Shown piece by piece: positions 35,010 through 47,476 of a DNA stretch of 64,000 bases. The translations under genes were made by a program, and so were the position numbers. Under the pieces are notes generated by a model. That model made no database searches and had not been told where the DNA came from. It saw only the letters and a program-made list of their open reading frames with translations. Origin of the DNA: Megamerina dolium. Taxonomy: Eukaryota; Arthropoda; Insecta; Diptera; Megamerinidae. The DNA lies in assembly GCA_963854835.1 (NCBI GenBank), contig OY978525.1:115953018-116017017 (forward strand). Direction: 5' to 3'. Numbering within the stretch: position 1 is the stretch's first letter; every line of letters starts with the position of its first letter.

Positions 35010-36567
35010 GTTTGTAACCTCTTGAAGGAATCTCCGCAGATAAAGAAAAGTCGCTCCGACTGTCTCTCATCTCGCTAGTTCGCACGATAACTCGAGCAAA
35101 TATTGATATATTTTGACGAAATTTGGCATGAGCAATCTATGATTCAAGTGTATGGCTGAGCGTGATAATAAGCATGATCGGTCAACTGCCACGCCCATAC
35201 GGAACAATCAAAATGACTGACCTCGAAATATTTAAAATGATTAACTTGCTATAAATATACTAACCAGAACAACAATATTTGACACGAAATATACAAAGTG
35301 CTTAAATTCGCTTTAAATTTAAACCGTTGTAACTTCGACAATCTTCTGTCTAGAAAAACCATATTTGACACTTGAATTAATGTTGTAGTCGAAAATAATT
35401 TGGCATAAAATCAACAAGTCATGCCCATAACAATCATATTTAAGCTGTGTAGTAGCATTACAAAAGATAATTAGTTTTACGAGAAAGAGGCAAGCCACGC
35501 CCAATCTTTCATATAGCTCCCTTATAAAGCCTCGAAATTTGTTTCATTTTTGAATCGTCATAACTTCAGCAGCTTTCAGCTTAAAACAAACATATTTACC
35601 ATGAAGTTTAATATTATCGTTTGTAATAAACTTGTGAGAAACCAGCGAACCACGCCTACTATTTAATGTAACTCCCATGGTTGGTTGGTTGAAGTGGTGA
35701 CTCATCCATAAGTCCAAATAGCGCTTACGCACCGTTTTGTTACCACATCCTCACTTCCAATTGTTCGTTAGGTTGATTGTGTGGGCAGCATGGTTAGATC
35801 CAGTTCATACTGTTTGGAAACCTCAGGAGGTCGCTGATGCTTATTTCCGTCAACTCGTCGATGTTATTGAATAGAGAGGCAGGGCATTTGCAAAGGAAGT
35901 GGAATACCGTTTCCTTTTCTTCCACTTGGAAACAACTGTGACAGAAATCGTTATGGAACATCCCCATTTTGTCCGCCTGTTCTCCGATGAGCCAGAAGCC
36001 AGTAATGACTGCCGTCAGTCTAAAGCCGTCTTTCCGGATTGTATCTAGGCCATAGTGACCTACTAGCCTTACACTTTGTGAGACTTTTCCACCTGCAATC
36101 CGCTATTTGTAGATATTTTATATTGATAGCTCTTTTAACCACACTCAACGGTATGAACAAGAGCCTCTTGCATGGCACATCCGCTTCTTGCCAGTTCGTC
36201 GGCTTTTTCGTTTCCTTCTATGCTCCGGTGTCCCGGAACCCAGATCAGTGAAACGTTGTGCCGTTCGCTGAGTGTATTGAGACTCCTTCTGCGTTGTTCC
36301 ACTAGGAAGGATGATAAGACTTTCATACAAATTCGCAGAATTACCCTAAACTTTAAAATCCCCATAACTTGCAAAATACTTCACCTAAGACAACCATATT
36401 TCAGGTGTAGATTAGTATTATAGGCAGAAATTATTCCCAAAATTTGGTGAGTCACGCCTACTTCCTAATGTTGCTTCCATACAAATTAGTGGAAATAAAA
36501 AAAAGATGGATATGCGAGGCAACATTTTATGTGCAGGGTATAATTTGACCGGCCCAGGCCGACTGTA
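35010..36567. mobile_element. Dispersed non-coding repeat, copy 2, split by a LINE
   Basis: CTTGAAGGAATCTCCGCAGA, GTTCGCACGATAACTCGAGC, GAAATTTGGCATGAGCAATC and CATGATCGGTCAACTGCCAC follow the same order as at 11885-12120. The right end GTGCAGGGTATAATTTGACC and GGCCGACTGTAAGA match 13420-13455. Continuity is broken by the LINE at 35689-36325: ...TGTAACTCCCAT | ACAAATTCGCAG... reads through once the LINE is removed. The first 20-30 bp of the left end are decayed. Confidence 0.78.
35689..36325 (-). mobile_element. LINE C-terminal fragment (RNase H and HCCHC) inserted in the repeat
   Basis: Minus-strand coding begins near 36325 with LSSFLVEQRRRSLNTLSERH, then NVSLIWVPGHRSIEGNEKAD and ELARSG, the last motif of a LINE-type RNase H (VPGH...GNEKADELAR). 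A frame with DFCHSCFQVEEKETVFHFLC and KCPASLFNNIDEL follows, the HCCHC end. Coding stops near 35800. A TTGGTTGGTTGG run lies near the 3' end. The element is 5'-truncated within RNase H and shifted in frame near 36130. It belongs to the same broad RNase H-bearing group as the LINEs at 47477 and 51228 but differs in sequence. Confidence 0.88.
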
Positions 36568-37133
36568 AGATTATTTTTTATTTTTCAAATATATTCTCCA
36601 AGAACTCTAATTCGGTCCTCAGAACTCTTAACAAAAAAAAATAATGAAAATATTCATCTTCGTTTGGGTCTTTTCAAGGACTATTGCGCTCATACAATGT
36701 TTATAAACATTCGATTATTATATACAATAGTATATGTATATTATTTATGAAAGCCAATTGTAAGATTATTTTTTATTCTTCAAATATATTTTTCAAGACC
36801 TCTAATTCGGTCCTTAGAACTCATAACAAAAAAAAAAGAAAATATTCATCTTCGTTTGGGTCTTTTCAAGGACTATTGCGCTCATACAATGTTTATAAAC
36901 ATTCGATTATTATATACAATAGTATATGTATATTATTTATGAAAGCCGATTGTAAGATTATTTTTTATTTTTCAAATATATTTTTCAAGACCTCTAATTC
37001 GGTCCTCAGAAATCATAACAAAAAAAAAATGAAAATATTCATCTACGTTTGGTTCTTTTCTAGGATTATTGCGCTTATACAATGTTTATAAACATTCGAT
37101 TATTATATACATATTATATGTATATTATTTATA
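36568..37133. repeat. Tandem array, three units of about 193 bp
   Basis: AAGATTATTTTTTATTYTTC starts units at 36568, 36762 and 36954. Each unit contains TCTAATTCGGTCCTYAGAA, CTTCGTTTGGGTCTTTTC and ACATTCGATTATTATATACA. The second and third are preceded by GCCAATTGTAAGA and GCCGATTGTAAGA, nearly the same as GCCGACTGTAAGA at the end of the adjacent dispersed repeat. The 135-residue open frame at 36684-37091 simply repeats itself and is not taken as a gene. Confidence 0.9.
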
Positions 37134-38147
37134 AAAAAAATTTCACACATTTCTGTACATAAAATAATTGGTTTTTTATTATAATTTAAAAAAAAATTTT
37201 TATTTTATTTTAAATGCAACGAAGAATTAAGTTGTTTACTTCTTCTCTATTTATGGAATACTATACATCCATACATACATACATACATATGTATAAGTGC
37301 AGCTGTCATAATGACGATTTAAATATGATAATTAAATGACTATAAATATATGTATGTGCTATACCAAAAAAAAAAATGAAATAAAAGCAAACAAATATAT
37401 ATATAAAAGAAAAAGGAAAACACAAAAAAAATTAACGCTATTATAATTCTGATATATATATATTAGCATAACAGCCATCCAACACATTCAGGTATGTTCT
37501 TGAAGAGCTGCATAAGCGTGCTATGTGTATGTTTGTGTGTTGACGTCGTCGTCGTCAAAATGACATTTGCAAGTCAAATATTCAGCAAAAACAATAACCA
37601 ACAACAAGAAGAAAAAATTTCAAACAAAAATAAAATACATACATACACATGTACGTACGAGTACGAGTACATATATACAAATTGTATGCACTTAGTATAA
37701 TTGTTGTTGTGCATTTGGACTTTAAACTGAATCGTTTTTTGTTTTCGTTCGGTATAATATATGAATATTGTGGTGCCTTAGTAACAACACAACAAGAACA
37801 ACATACTAAGATAGAATAAAAAATGATCATATTAAATGAAAATTTGTAATTTAAAACACCAAAAACTCAGACAACTATTTTGTATTCATCAAATATTCGA
37901 GTCTATTTCATGGTACTGGATAATCTCTAACCATAAGTGTTGAAAGAGACGATAATTAATGTTATTATTGATGTTTGCAATTAGAGTTTTAGTTTTAAGA
38001 GTGATTGCCCTAAGTAATACAAATTCTAAAAGCCATCAAAATTTGTTCAAACAACACTTACAAGTACTCACAAATGAAACATTCATAAATTTATTCGTAT
38101 TTGACTCTACATATAAAAAGAATCTGAAATAAATTTCTAAACGTCTA
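37134..38147. other. AT-rich stretch with CATA and ATAT repeats
   Basis: CATACATACATACATAC at 37270, GTCGTCGTCG near 37545, and several poly-A tracts. No gene recognised. Confidence 0.5.
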
Positions 38148-38348
38148 ACTGCCGCACTCTAAAACGCCATTAAACTCAGTAATGAACGATACATCTCAAT
38201 CATAATTTCAAAATTCATTTGTATTTCAATTTAAGTATCATTAAGGGGCGCTAACGAATCATCAATTGACTCTGAGAGTGGATTTTTTCAAATTGACTCA
38301 CTAAGGAACGATTTAAGTAATCGTTAAATGACTCTTGAGTGCGACAGT
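38148..38348. mobile_element. Small MITE candidate, about 201 bp
   Basis: Left ACTGCCGCACTCT and right (complement) ACTGTCGCACTCA form imperfect TIRs. Internally, TTGACTC/GAGTCA-like and ATCGTT-like pieces recur in both orientations. No target duplication is clear and there is no coding sequence. Confidence 0.55.
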
Positions 38349-38386
38349 AAAAAACATTTCACAGTGCATATCAAAAATAATTCTAC

Positions 38387-38870
38387 TTCTTCTTATATGG
38401 CCATAACAACCGATGATCGATTTAGGCCGAACATATAATGCAGCGCCAGTCTTCTCTGTTCTTCGCTTGCTGGCACCAATTGGATATTCGAAGTGCCGCC
38501 AGGTTACCCAACACTTGGTCCTTCCAACGGAGGTTTGGTCTTATTTTTCGTCTGTGTTCTCCAGAGGGTGCCGAATTAAATACCCTTTTCGCTGGTGCGT
38601 CTTCTTCCATTCGCTCGACATGACCCAGCCAGCGCAGCCGTTGGATTTTGATTCGACTGACTATGTCAATGCCAGCGTACAGTTCATGCAGCTCATCGTT
38701 GCACCTCATTCGGTACTCGCCATCAACGCAAAGATCCTGCGTTGATGGCGAGGAAGATCCTGCGCAGAACTTTTCTCTCGAACACTCCAAGCATCCTCTC
38801 ATCCGTGGTGAAAATTGTCCAGGCTTCTGCGCCATATGTTAGGACAGTTGTTGATGCTGAAAATAATAGC
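38387..38870 (-). mobile_element. RTE-like LINE C-terminal fragment
   Basis: Minus-strand coding: ERMLGVFERKVLRR near 38800, then CNDELHELYAGIDIVSRIKI, QRLRWLGHVERMEEDAPAKR, RPNLRWKDQVLGNLAALRIS and NREDWRCIICSA before the stop at 38422. This is the conserved tail of RTE-type ORF2 proteins (RLRWLGHVxRM). The 3' end is followed by AAGAAG-type simple sequence in element orientation. A short piece of 20-30 bp near 38740 (TGCGTTGATGGCGAGGAAGA) is locally duplicated. Likely the missing C-terminus type of the LINE at 10609-11720; 19598-19746 is another copy. Confidence 0.87.
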
Positions 38871-41759
38871 ATGAAAAAAAACAGAATTCATGCACTTTAA
38901 AGGCCTGAAGTTTGGAGTCAGAATTATGACTTCATTCCGTGTTCCCTCGTATAGAAGAAGAAGAAAAGGCAAATGAACCTATTACTGAGATTTTCACACA
39001 GCAATACTAACATAAAAAATTATGTTTTGATTACACTACTCAACAATTTGTTTCCCTTTTGCGAGTAAATACCTCAAGAAAGGAAGTTTTCTAGACTAAC
39101 CTTGAGTTGCTGAAAAATAAAATTGCCTTCATTCATTTCTTTAAAGCAACGTTTTCAAGATATTCGCGAAAAACGTGATTTTTTGCACTTTTTTTTTAGT
39201 TAATGTCAAAAATCTCGAAAACGATTTATACTATTCTAATATGATTTGCACACCGTTCGAAAGCCATGGTCTTCTTCTTTCCGACAATGTACCGCCTACG
39301 TTGATTGGATTCAATTTGACTGAGTTATATGCGATGAAATTCGAAAATAAGAGACATTTTCTAGCTTTTTTGAAAATTTACTCATTTTCAGTTGTCCCAC
39401 TGATACGAAAAAATAATAATTACAGATATTTTTAAGATTGCAGATAATTGTGAAAGATAATTTTATAGCGAAAAATTTTTTGTATAATATTGCTCAAATC
39501 AGACGAGAAGCTAGGAGGCATTAAATAAAGATACGAAATTACATTTTAGACACAAATTCGTTTGTGTTTGCACTATAAATGTAAATAAATATAAAGCTAT
39601 TGAGCTGAAACTTAGTACGTAAGGTTTGTTTTACTAGAGAACTAATATATGTGAAAATGGACAGAATCGGATAAAAATCTCGCTCACCTCCCATACAAAA
39701 GTATGATTTAGTCTTCAACCGATGGTCAGGCATTTTCGAGCTAGTCCATTTTTTGGCAAATTTAATATTGTACACTGAGTTTCAGCTTCATAACTTCATG
39801 ATAATAAAATATTCTTATATAAGTGATATGCTTGATTTTCGATCGATTATGCGCACTTCTATATAGATTTATTTTCAGTTATGCAGACTTTTATATTTTT
39901 ATTATTATTTTTTCTTATTTTAGTACACAAAGTAGTAAGTTAGACGTAGTTTTCAATCAATTCCGTCCATTTTCAAATATATTAGTTGAATTAGATTTTG
40001 AAAATCTGCTCAAAAATACTCAATTTAGGGTGTGAAGTTTATGGAGAAAATTTGTATGCATACTTACGCTGTTTTATACAATATTTACTTTCTTCAATAG
40101 CTGCATGCCACTGTTCTGTACTCGTGTACTCGTATATAATATCACCATATCACCATATCCAAGCCAAAATACCTCATAAATATTAGTATATACGTAGGTA
40201 TGTAGTAGTAGCAATAACAACAGCATGTAGTCACTTAGTACATATTTCAATTTGAACGTGTAACAATTGTTGTTCCACCAACACGTATTCAAGCATGTTG
40301 GTGTTATGCTACAAGCAACACCAATGCACAATATTATTTTACTCATATCTGTGAGCGAAAAGGATGTCATCAAAAAACGCCAATTATATGAGTACAATAT
40401 ATTTCTGCTGTTCGCTGTTGTTGCTGACATTATTACTCTGATGATTTTGAAATATTTATGATATCATGCCGTGTTGCTCAGTTTGAGATTTTACTCAGAG
40501 TACTAAACTCAATGGTGCGTAGTTATAGTCAAGACAAAGCGTAATTTTAACGTTTTGGAATGAATTATAAAATTAATATTGTTCGAAGTCTGTGATAGTC
40601 AACTTAAAATTAGATTTTAATGAACAATATTCTAATTACTTAAAACCTGCTGTTCAATGAAATTTTTATTAAATTATTATAATAAAATATTTGTTTTTAA
40701 ATTATTATAAATACATCAAGGTAAAACCGAAGTCCGAAAGTAAAATATTTTACGAGGTATTGGAAATTATAACTATTTATAATTTAATATGAATATTTAT
40801 ATTCCCATCAAGAATAAACAAGCTCAAAATTCAAAAAATATATTCGTGATTGTTAGCTGTTTTGTGATATTTTTAATAGATTTTTAAAATGATGTACTGA
40901 ATTTTTTCATTGAAAAATATCGATTTAAATGACTGGTTATAAAATAAATGAAAATATTTCCAATCCTTTGACGAACTTCTGGCTCGTGCGCCCCCCTGTT
41001 TTAGCGCCTAATATATGGAATCACTCAAATTACACTCAAAGCCATTCTTGCTGTACCCTATAATGTGGTGCGCCTATTTGTGCCTTTGTTATTATTTTCT
41101 CCCTTTCTGTGCTCGCATATATTTTTTTATTGTATTTTTGTTGGTATAACTATAGATACAATACATTGTATGTATTAATTTTAAACATATACACATATTA
41201 GGTAAATATGTGCAACCCGTTGAAATTTTAGATTTTTCTTTTATTGTCACTGATCATGATAATGGCTATAATGATCATGATTGTTGTTGGAATGATTGTA
41301 TTAGCCTTAATATATGTATAGGTACGTTTGTTGTGTATTGAAAACAACATTGACGTATGACTTATGATAATTGTCAACATTTGAATGCAAACAATTGTTT
41401 CTACTTAAATAAATATTTAGATTTGTCATTTATTTTATTTTCTTGTAATGGCAAAGATTTGCATTTTATTTCAAAAGCTATTAATTTGAAATGATTGCAT
41501 ATATTAAGTACACATAAAATTTAGACTGTCTACTTATAACTTTGTTGTGTGTATTACTTAGATTTGGATAGAACCAGAAATGTCGTGATTTGAAGGGGGA
41601 ATCGCACGTAGATCTTAGTATTCATTCATGCTGTGGCACTCGCCTTTATAAAAAGCTAAGACATCTGTTTAGCGATTATATGTAGTTCTTTAAAAAAAAG
41701 TTGTTGTTATAGATTCTGAAAAAGCTTGGAAAATAAATGATTTTGCCACCCAATTATAC
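38871..41759. other. Mostly unrecognised AT-rich DNA with one repeat fragment
   Basis: 39590-39740 (CTATTGAGCTGAAACTTAGT, CGGATAAAAATCTCGCTCAC, CCTCCCATACAAAAGTATGA) resembles the units at 41760-42370. 39050-39430 has the wording of an old repeat (CTCGAAAACG, TTCGAAAG) but no ends were found. The remainder shows no gene or TE feature. Confidence 0.5.
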
Positions 41760-42370
41760 TTTCAATAAATCAATTCTTATCATCTATCCGTCTCTTCGTA
41801 CGATAACTGTCGTAATTGTAGAGCTATCGATCTGAAAAATGGTACATAAGATTATTTTTGCCAAAGAACAGATGAGTTCGTAAATGGGCAAAATCGGATC
41901 AAAACCACGCCCACCTCCCATACAAAAGTATATTTTAGAATGTGATTTTCACACTTCATGCGCGAAAATAAAAAGCTATCGATCTAAAAATTTCCTTATA
42001 AAGTTACATTGATCGCAGAATGGATATATTAGAAACTGGACGCAAGCGGATGAAAACCACGCCTATCTCCAATAGAAAAGTATATTCTTGAATGTGTTTT
42101 TCACACATTACACACGAAAATCTAAAGCTATGGAACTAAAAAATGTCTTAAAAAGTTACATTGATTACTGATTTGATATATTAGAAAATGGGCAAAATCC
42201 AATGAAAACAACGCCTATCTCCCGTACAAAAATATATTGTTTAATGTGTGCTTTCACATTTAATAATGGTAAATATAAAGATATCAAGCTGAAATTCGAT
42301 ACCTAAGATTCTATTTACTAATTACTATAATAAAAATCGTCAGAGTCGAATGAAATCCGCACCTGTAATA
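41760..42370. repeat. Dispersed-repeat relative with three units of about 151 bp
   Basis: AAAACCACGCCCACCTCCCA at 41901, AAAACCACGCCTATCTCCAA at 42053 and AAAACAACGCCTATCTCCCG at 42204 mark three units (offsets 152 and 151 bp), each followed by a TTTTCACAC phrase and AAGCTAT. The left side has CGTCTCTTCGTACGATAACT, the equivalent of TTCGCACGATAACT in the 11840 repeat. It therefore appears to be a related but distinct family. Confidence 0.8.
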
Positions 42371-42669
42371 TGCTTATCATTCTTGCATATGCTACTTATT
42401 ACCCATAACGTTTTTATAAAAATACTTTTCAAATTTGCATCTACCCAGGCTGAAATTTGTCAAGGCCTTGCTGTCATAAAGCTTTATAGCACAGCTTTTA
42501 AGCAAGTGAAATACACATCTCAGCATTGATATATGCATACTGCTTCCAGCATTACTTCTCGAGAAGCGAGGAGGTAATGTTTTAAGCAAATAAACTGAAA
42601 TGACCTACACAAAATTAAACATTCATAATTTTCCATTGATGTGATCTTAGTACCTATCTAAATATCTAT

Positions 42670-42905
42670 GAAATTAGTTAGTTGTCAGAGTGCTGGTGCA
42701 ACCGTTGGCATTGGAGTTGAGAGAGCATGGATTCAAATCCCGTCGGGAGTCACTTTTTTAATTATGTATTATTTCTTTTCATTCATTCATGCAGTTCAGT
42801 ACATTTCAGAAAAATCTTTACCAAACTATGTTAATATAGTATATGATATATGGTTCAACGGTAAAGCGGTAGCTTTGCGATACGGAAACCCAGTTTCGAA
42901 CCAAG
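42670..42905 (+). other. Two tRNA-like sequences, probably decayed SINE heads
   Basis: 42670-42745 contains GGCATTGGAGTTGAGAGAGC and box B-like GGATTCAAATCCC, followed by a T run, resembling a long-variable-arm tRNA. 42843-42905 contains box A-like TGGTTCAACGGTAAAGCGG and box B-like AGTTTCGAACC. Neither has a convincing acceptor stem or a full cloverleaf, so I do not call tRNA genes. Confidence 0.35.
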
Positions 42906-43106
42906 GAAGGTACACAGAAGGAATTGTTTTTTTGGTTTTTGACAAATGTTGTAATTCTTATATAGAAATCATATTTCATATTATAAAAAAATTTTGGCGT
43001 TACTGAATTGTTTGAAAAAAATAACTCATTCTGAAAAATGTTCTACAGAATCCATTGCAATATGGCCCGTTTCGCATAAAAAATACCACTACTTTACAGC
43101 CAAAAA

Positions 43107-43680
43107 ATACCAAGAAATTCATGTATAGAGGATAGTTAGCTCTGAGCTCAAAACAATTTTTTTTTTTTTTGTAATTTTTCTTTGATCAGGTTTTTGAGAT
43201 AACGGTAATTTTATATTTTTTTTTTTTTAGATATCACTTCATTCAAAAAAATTATATGCTAAAGTGTTTAGTGCGATCAACGCAAATCGTACCTCGTTCG
43301 AAAGACAATTAAAATACGCTTTTAACGACAAACAACTTGCAGTGATTCAGAATCAAAACTTTGTAGAATTTTTGAGATTTAAAAACATTTTTTATAAGAA
43401 GTTGTAAAAATCAGGAATGTTTTATTTTTAATTGCAAACTGTTTTAATTGCCTGTTTAATTGCAAACACTTTAACCTTAATATTATCAACATCGGATGAA
43501 AAAAGAATTTTTGGTTTTTTTTTTTATGTAAAACTCAACATTTTGGAACGAAGTGATATCCAAAAAAAAACACAAAATTACCGTTATACCAAAAACTGAC
43601 CATTCCCAAAAAATTGATTTTATGTGCTTTAAGCTCAGTAGATCAATACTAACTACCCCCTATAACTGAATTTCTTGATA
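43107..43680. mobile_element. Foldback-type element with long imperfect TIRs
   Basis: Left AAAAAATACCAAGAAATTCA and right (complement) AAAAAATATCAAGAAATTCA begin arms that stay inverted-similar through TAGRGGRTAGTTAG, TAACGGTAATTTTRT and ATATCACTTCRTTC, about 150 bp each with indels. The loop has no transposase frame. A SINE lies 57 bp beyond its right end. Confidence 0.75.
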
Positions 43681-43736
43681 TTTTTTCAAAATATTAATTG
43701 TAAAGTAGTGTAATTCAGGAAAGCATGCAGATATAT

Positions 43737-44103
43737 GTGGGTGCCGTAGCTCAGTGGTTAGTGTGTTCGCCTTCTGATCTGTAGGTCGTGGTTCAATACC
43801 CGGCTGATGCATAACAAATTTAATATCGAAAAGATTTTTCTTTCGAACGGTACCCACCTGTCGGCAAGCAATTGGCAATTCTTCCGACAGTAACAACTTG
43901 CCATGAAAAAGCTTCTAAAAAGAACTCTGTGACAAAGCTCAGAAAGAGTGATGTCACAAGTGTTCTGCCGTTCGGAACCGGCTAAAATAAGTAGGTCCAT
44001 TCTAATACTGTCCAAAATTTAAGACGCACAACAGTAATGGAAGAGAAGCTCGGCCAATGAGCCCTTTGGGGCTTTAAGTGTCACATATTTATTTTTTTTT
44101 TTT
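43737..44103 (+). mobile_element. tRNA-derived SINE with 12-13-bp target duplication
   Basis: GTGGGTGCCGTAGCTCAGTG and GTGGTTCAATACCCGGCTGA form the tRNA-like head; the body is nearly identical to the copy at 7176-7536 by eye. The tail is ATTTA plus poly-T. Flanking ATGCAGATATAT(G) repeats at 43725-43737 and 44104-44116 mark the insertion. The close match of this copy and 7176-7536, including the same TGATGCATAACAAATTT, suggests recent activity. Confidence 0.94.
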
Positions 44104-44116
44104 ATGCAGATATATG

Positions 44117-47100
44117 GTAAAGCCTTCTGGATCCCAACGATGGGCTTCTGTAAGCGCTTTTTATTCCCTTTTTCTCTTACTGGGTACTTATCCAAATTCG
44201 AATCTCATGATCTCAAGGGTTATTTCTAAAATATTTATATATCCTTTATGACTTGTAGCTAAATTTATAAATTCGTTAATATACCCGTATAAAATGCTTT
44301 AAAAATGCAATCATACATTTCCCACTTTACTATATTGAGTTTTCTTCACATTCCGTTCACATTCACAAAAGAAACCCTTTCTTCTTAACTTCAATGAATT
44401 TTGTTTCTTTTCGCCTACTGTACTAGATGAATAGCATTTGTAATGAAACGTTTTTATTACAAACAAAAAATGTATTTTCAAAGACATACTTAATGATATT
44501 GTTGAATTTATACAAATATAGAAATTCTATAACCACTGCGCATTGCAATTATACGAGTATTAATGCAAAATAATAGGTGCTATCATTCTCTTTCTCTCTC
44601 TCACTCTTTCTCTCTCTCTCTCGAAATATTGAACCTTAGACATGATCATAATTTACATTCTTATTCAATTCAGTTATTAACAATTGTTATCCACAACGCC
44701 ATCAGCAGCAGCAGCATAAACATAATCACCATCATCATCATCATCATCATCATGAATCATAGTTGCCTTCGTCAACATGATAATCATAATAAACAGCAGC
44801 AACAACATGTAGCAACTCCATAACAATATGCACATAGTGATGACGAAGAAATGATCTTGTCGATGTCAACGGTTGATGTTGATCATCATCAATCATTTTA
44901 TATGCATGCGTTTGCAACATGTACATACATACGTACACGGCATAAGGGAGTCATCGTTTGTCTATTATATTTCATATCTTTCAATGGCCATATAATTGAA
45001 GCTATTCAAAATAGTGTTGTATGACGACGATGATGGTAAACTATTCAGAAATTGGATTTCAATTGAAATCGAATTTAAATTATTATGATTATTATTGTTA
45101 TAACAGTAAATGCGTACTTATAATATGTATATCAACGATAATTGATGAATAAAGTTGTCTGAATTATATCGATAATGAACACATTCAACAGTCAATCAAT
45201 TATGCAAATAAATCGAAATCTTTCATTAACATAGAAAACCAAAAAATACCTAAATGCCATGATAAATTAATCAAACAAATTTGCACAACACAATACAATG
45301 AAGCCCTTTTTTTTGCATTTTATATATGTTATTTCTAAACTTAAACCTTCAACAGGTTTGATCAACAAAACTTTGTATTAAAATTGAGAAACAAGCAAAA
45401 ACCGACAACAATGATATGCTACAAGTTTCGTTAGTGACAGTGTAACACATTAATGACGACATTAAAACAAAAAAACAAAAAAAACAAAAACAAAATTAAG
45501 AATGATGCAAATGACACTTTGCAAATGCTTAACAACAGCAGCATACAACGACAAAAACATCAACGTTCTTGATGCAATACAAAACCGCAAATAGTATAAC
45601 AGCAACATCAGAAACAACATCACGACTGGTGTTGCTGATGTGATGAGCAACATTATGTAGATACTCGTATGTATACAGAAACATATATAGTTCATGTAGT
45701 ATACATTTTGCTATCATGTCAAGTATGCACTTCTAAAGTTACATTAATCCACAAATTATGTTTGGTTTTTGCAACTACCTTTCTTGTTTCTGTTTATTGT
45801 TGTTGTTTTTTGGTAACAAGTATAATAGTTAAGCATATATAGAAAAACATACACATTCGATGTACAGAAACCCTAAATAACCAATTAAATTGTCTCTTGT
45901 ATGTGTCACATAAACAAAGCATCACATAAGTAAAAGTCTCACAAATTCTGTATAGTACTTAATTCGACTTTTTTTATTTGGATAAACTTTCCTTAACCCA
46001 TTTTTACCATTAACTTAAAAAAATATTCAAAAATTAACGGTAAAAGATATTGGAAAAGTAAAACCCTCAGATGAGTTTTATATTTTTTTCTATAAAACTG
46101 AATATTACAAATTTTAAAATTCATCTATTTTACTACATCAGTATTCCGGTAAAGAGTTCAACCTTTTTCATTTATTTCGTAATTCAAAAACTATTTTCAT
46201 TTCCAACAAAAGCCGCTTTTCTTAGAAATAAAATATCAATTTTTTACTATATAAATTAATATCGAAAACATTTACAATAATATCGAATTGCAATTTGTCA
46301 ATAATAAAAAAAAATATCGGCATTAAAAAAGCAAAATGATTGTAACATTAATGCAATGTATTCAATTTTTAGGTTTAATTTAAGAAATTATGAGTTGAGT
46401 TCAAATGAATACTTATGAGAGCATATTGAACTCATAGTGATGCCAATCACAAGTAAAATGTTTGCAAAATTCGTCAAGATGATCGGGAAAAATTGTTTCA
46501 AACATAAATATCGTATTGGTGATCAGTATACAAAAGAGTATAAACATGTTGCTGGATTTCAGCTCTCTCATAATATAGATGTTAGAGGTCTTAGAGTGAC
46601 ATTTGATTTTGCAGACTTAAATTTAAAAAAAAAAATAATTTATAACTTAACCAGCATTACGTCAACATATTTATGAAAATTGTTTCTTCAGCATAAATAT
46701 CATATTGATAATCAGGAGCAAATATGTAGATTATAAACATTTTCTAGATCGGCTCTTGAGTGCTAGGTTAATATTAGTTTTGTGGACTAAATTTTCTAAA
46801 ATCATGAAGATCATCATCATCATCATCATCACTATCAAACTCATGATTATCAGCAGCAGCAGCAGCAGTAGCAATTATACCTTGGCCTATTTTTATACAA
46901 TTAATATGTTTCGCAACATTTAATGTTTATCTACAATGTTGGTAATTTAATTACATGTCTTTTTGTTGCAACTTTTGCATATTATTTGCAAGGTACATTT
47001 TTGTGCACTACAGATTTTTATTTAAATTTATTTCATCATATTGCGTGTTTGTAAATTTATACATTTATATTTGGTACTGACAACTGTTAAGAATCTTGAC

Positions 47101-47476
47101 CTGAGGTGAACTCATTTCTGTAGGGCGTTTAATTAAAAAATAATTGGACACTACTGAAATATATAGACCTTTATTATGAGTTGCTTTCGACTCTTCGACT
47201 GTAATCGAAAGTGCTGTTTGTAGGAATTTGATGCTCATTCGATGAAGAATTAGCGCCGTTGTAAATTTCACTAGATTGTGTTGGGATTTTCTTCCATTAG
47301 TGAAACCAACCTTTTCAGTTGATGCTTGTTACTCACAAGCTTAGACCTACATGGAATTATACTTACATTTTCAGAAATTTCTCACACTACACGCTACAGC
47401 AACGAAAGCAAAATTCTGTTTGACAAAAAATTCCATACTCTAGGAAAATTTCGACAGGGTTGCACAGCACATAATA
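44117..47476. other. AT-rich stretch with microsatellites, no recognised gene
   Basis: CT-rich run at 44585-44622, CATCATCAT at 44727-44752, CAGCAGCAGC near 44705, ATCATCATC at 46809-46830 and CAGCAGCAG at 46851-46869. A diverged tandem pair (AAATATCRTATTGRTRATCAG) lies at about 46506 and 46695. No TE protein recognised. Confidence 0.5.

Noticed and set aside
36684..37091. 135-codon frame
   Set aside because: Consists of the 193-bp tandem unit read through; the peptide repeats with the DNA.
43737..43810. Functional tRNA gene at the SINE head
   Set aside because: Same sequence heads four other SINE copies with shared bodies; acceptor stem is not paired.
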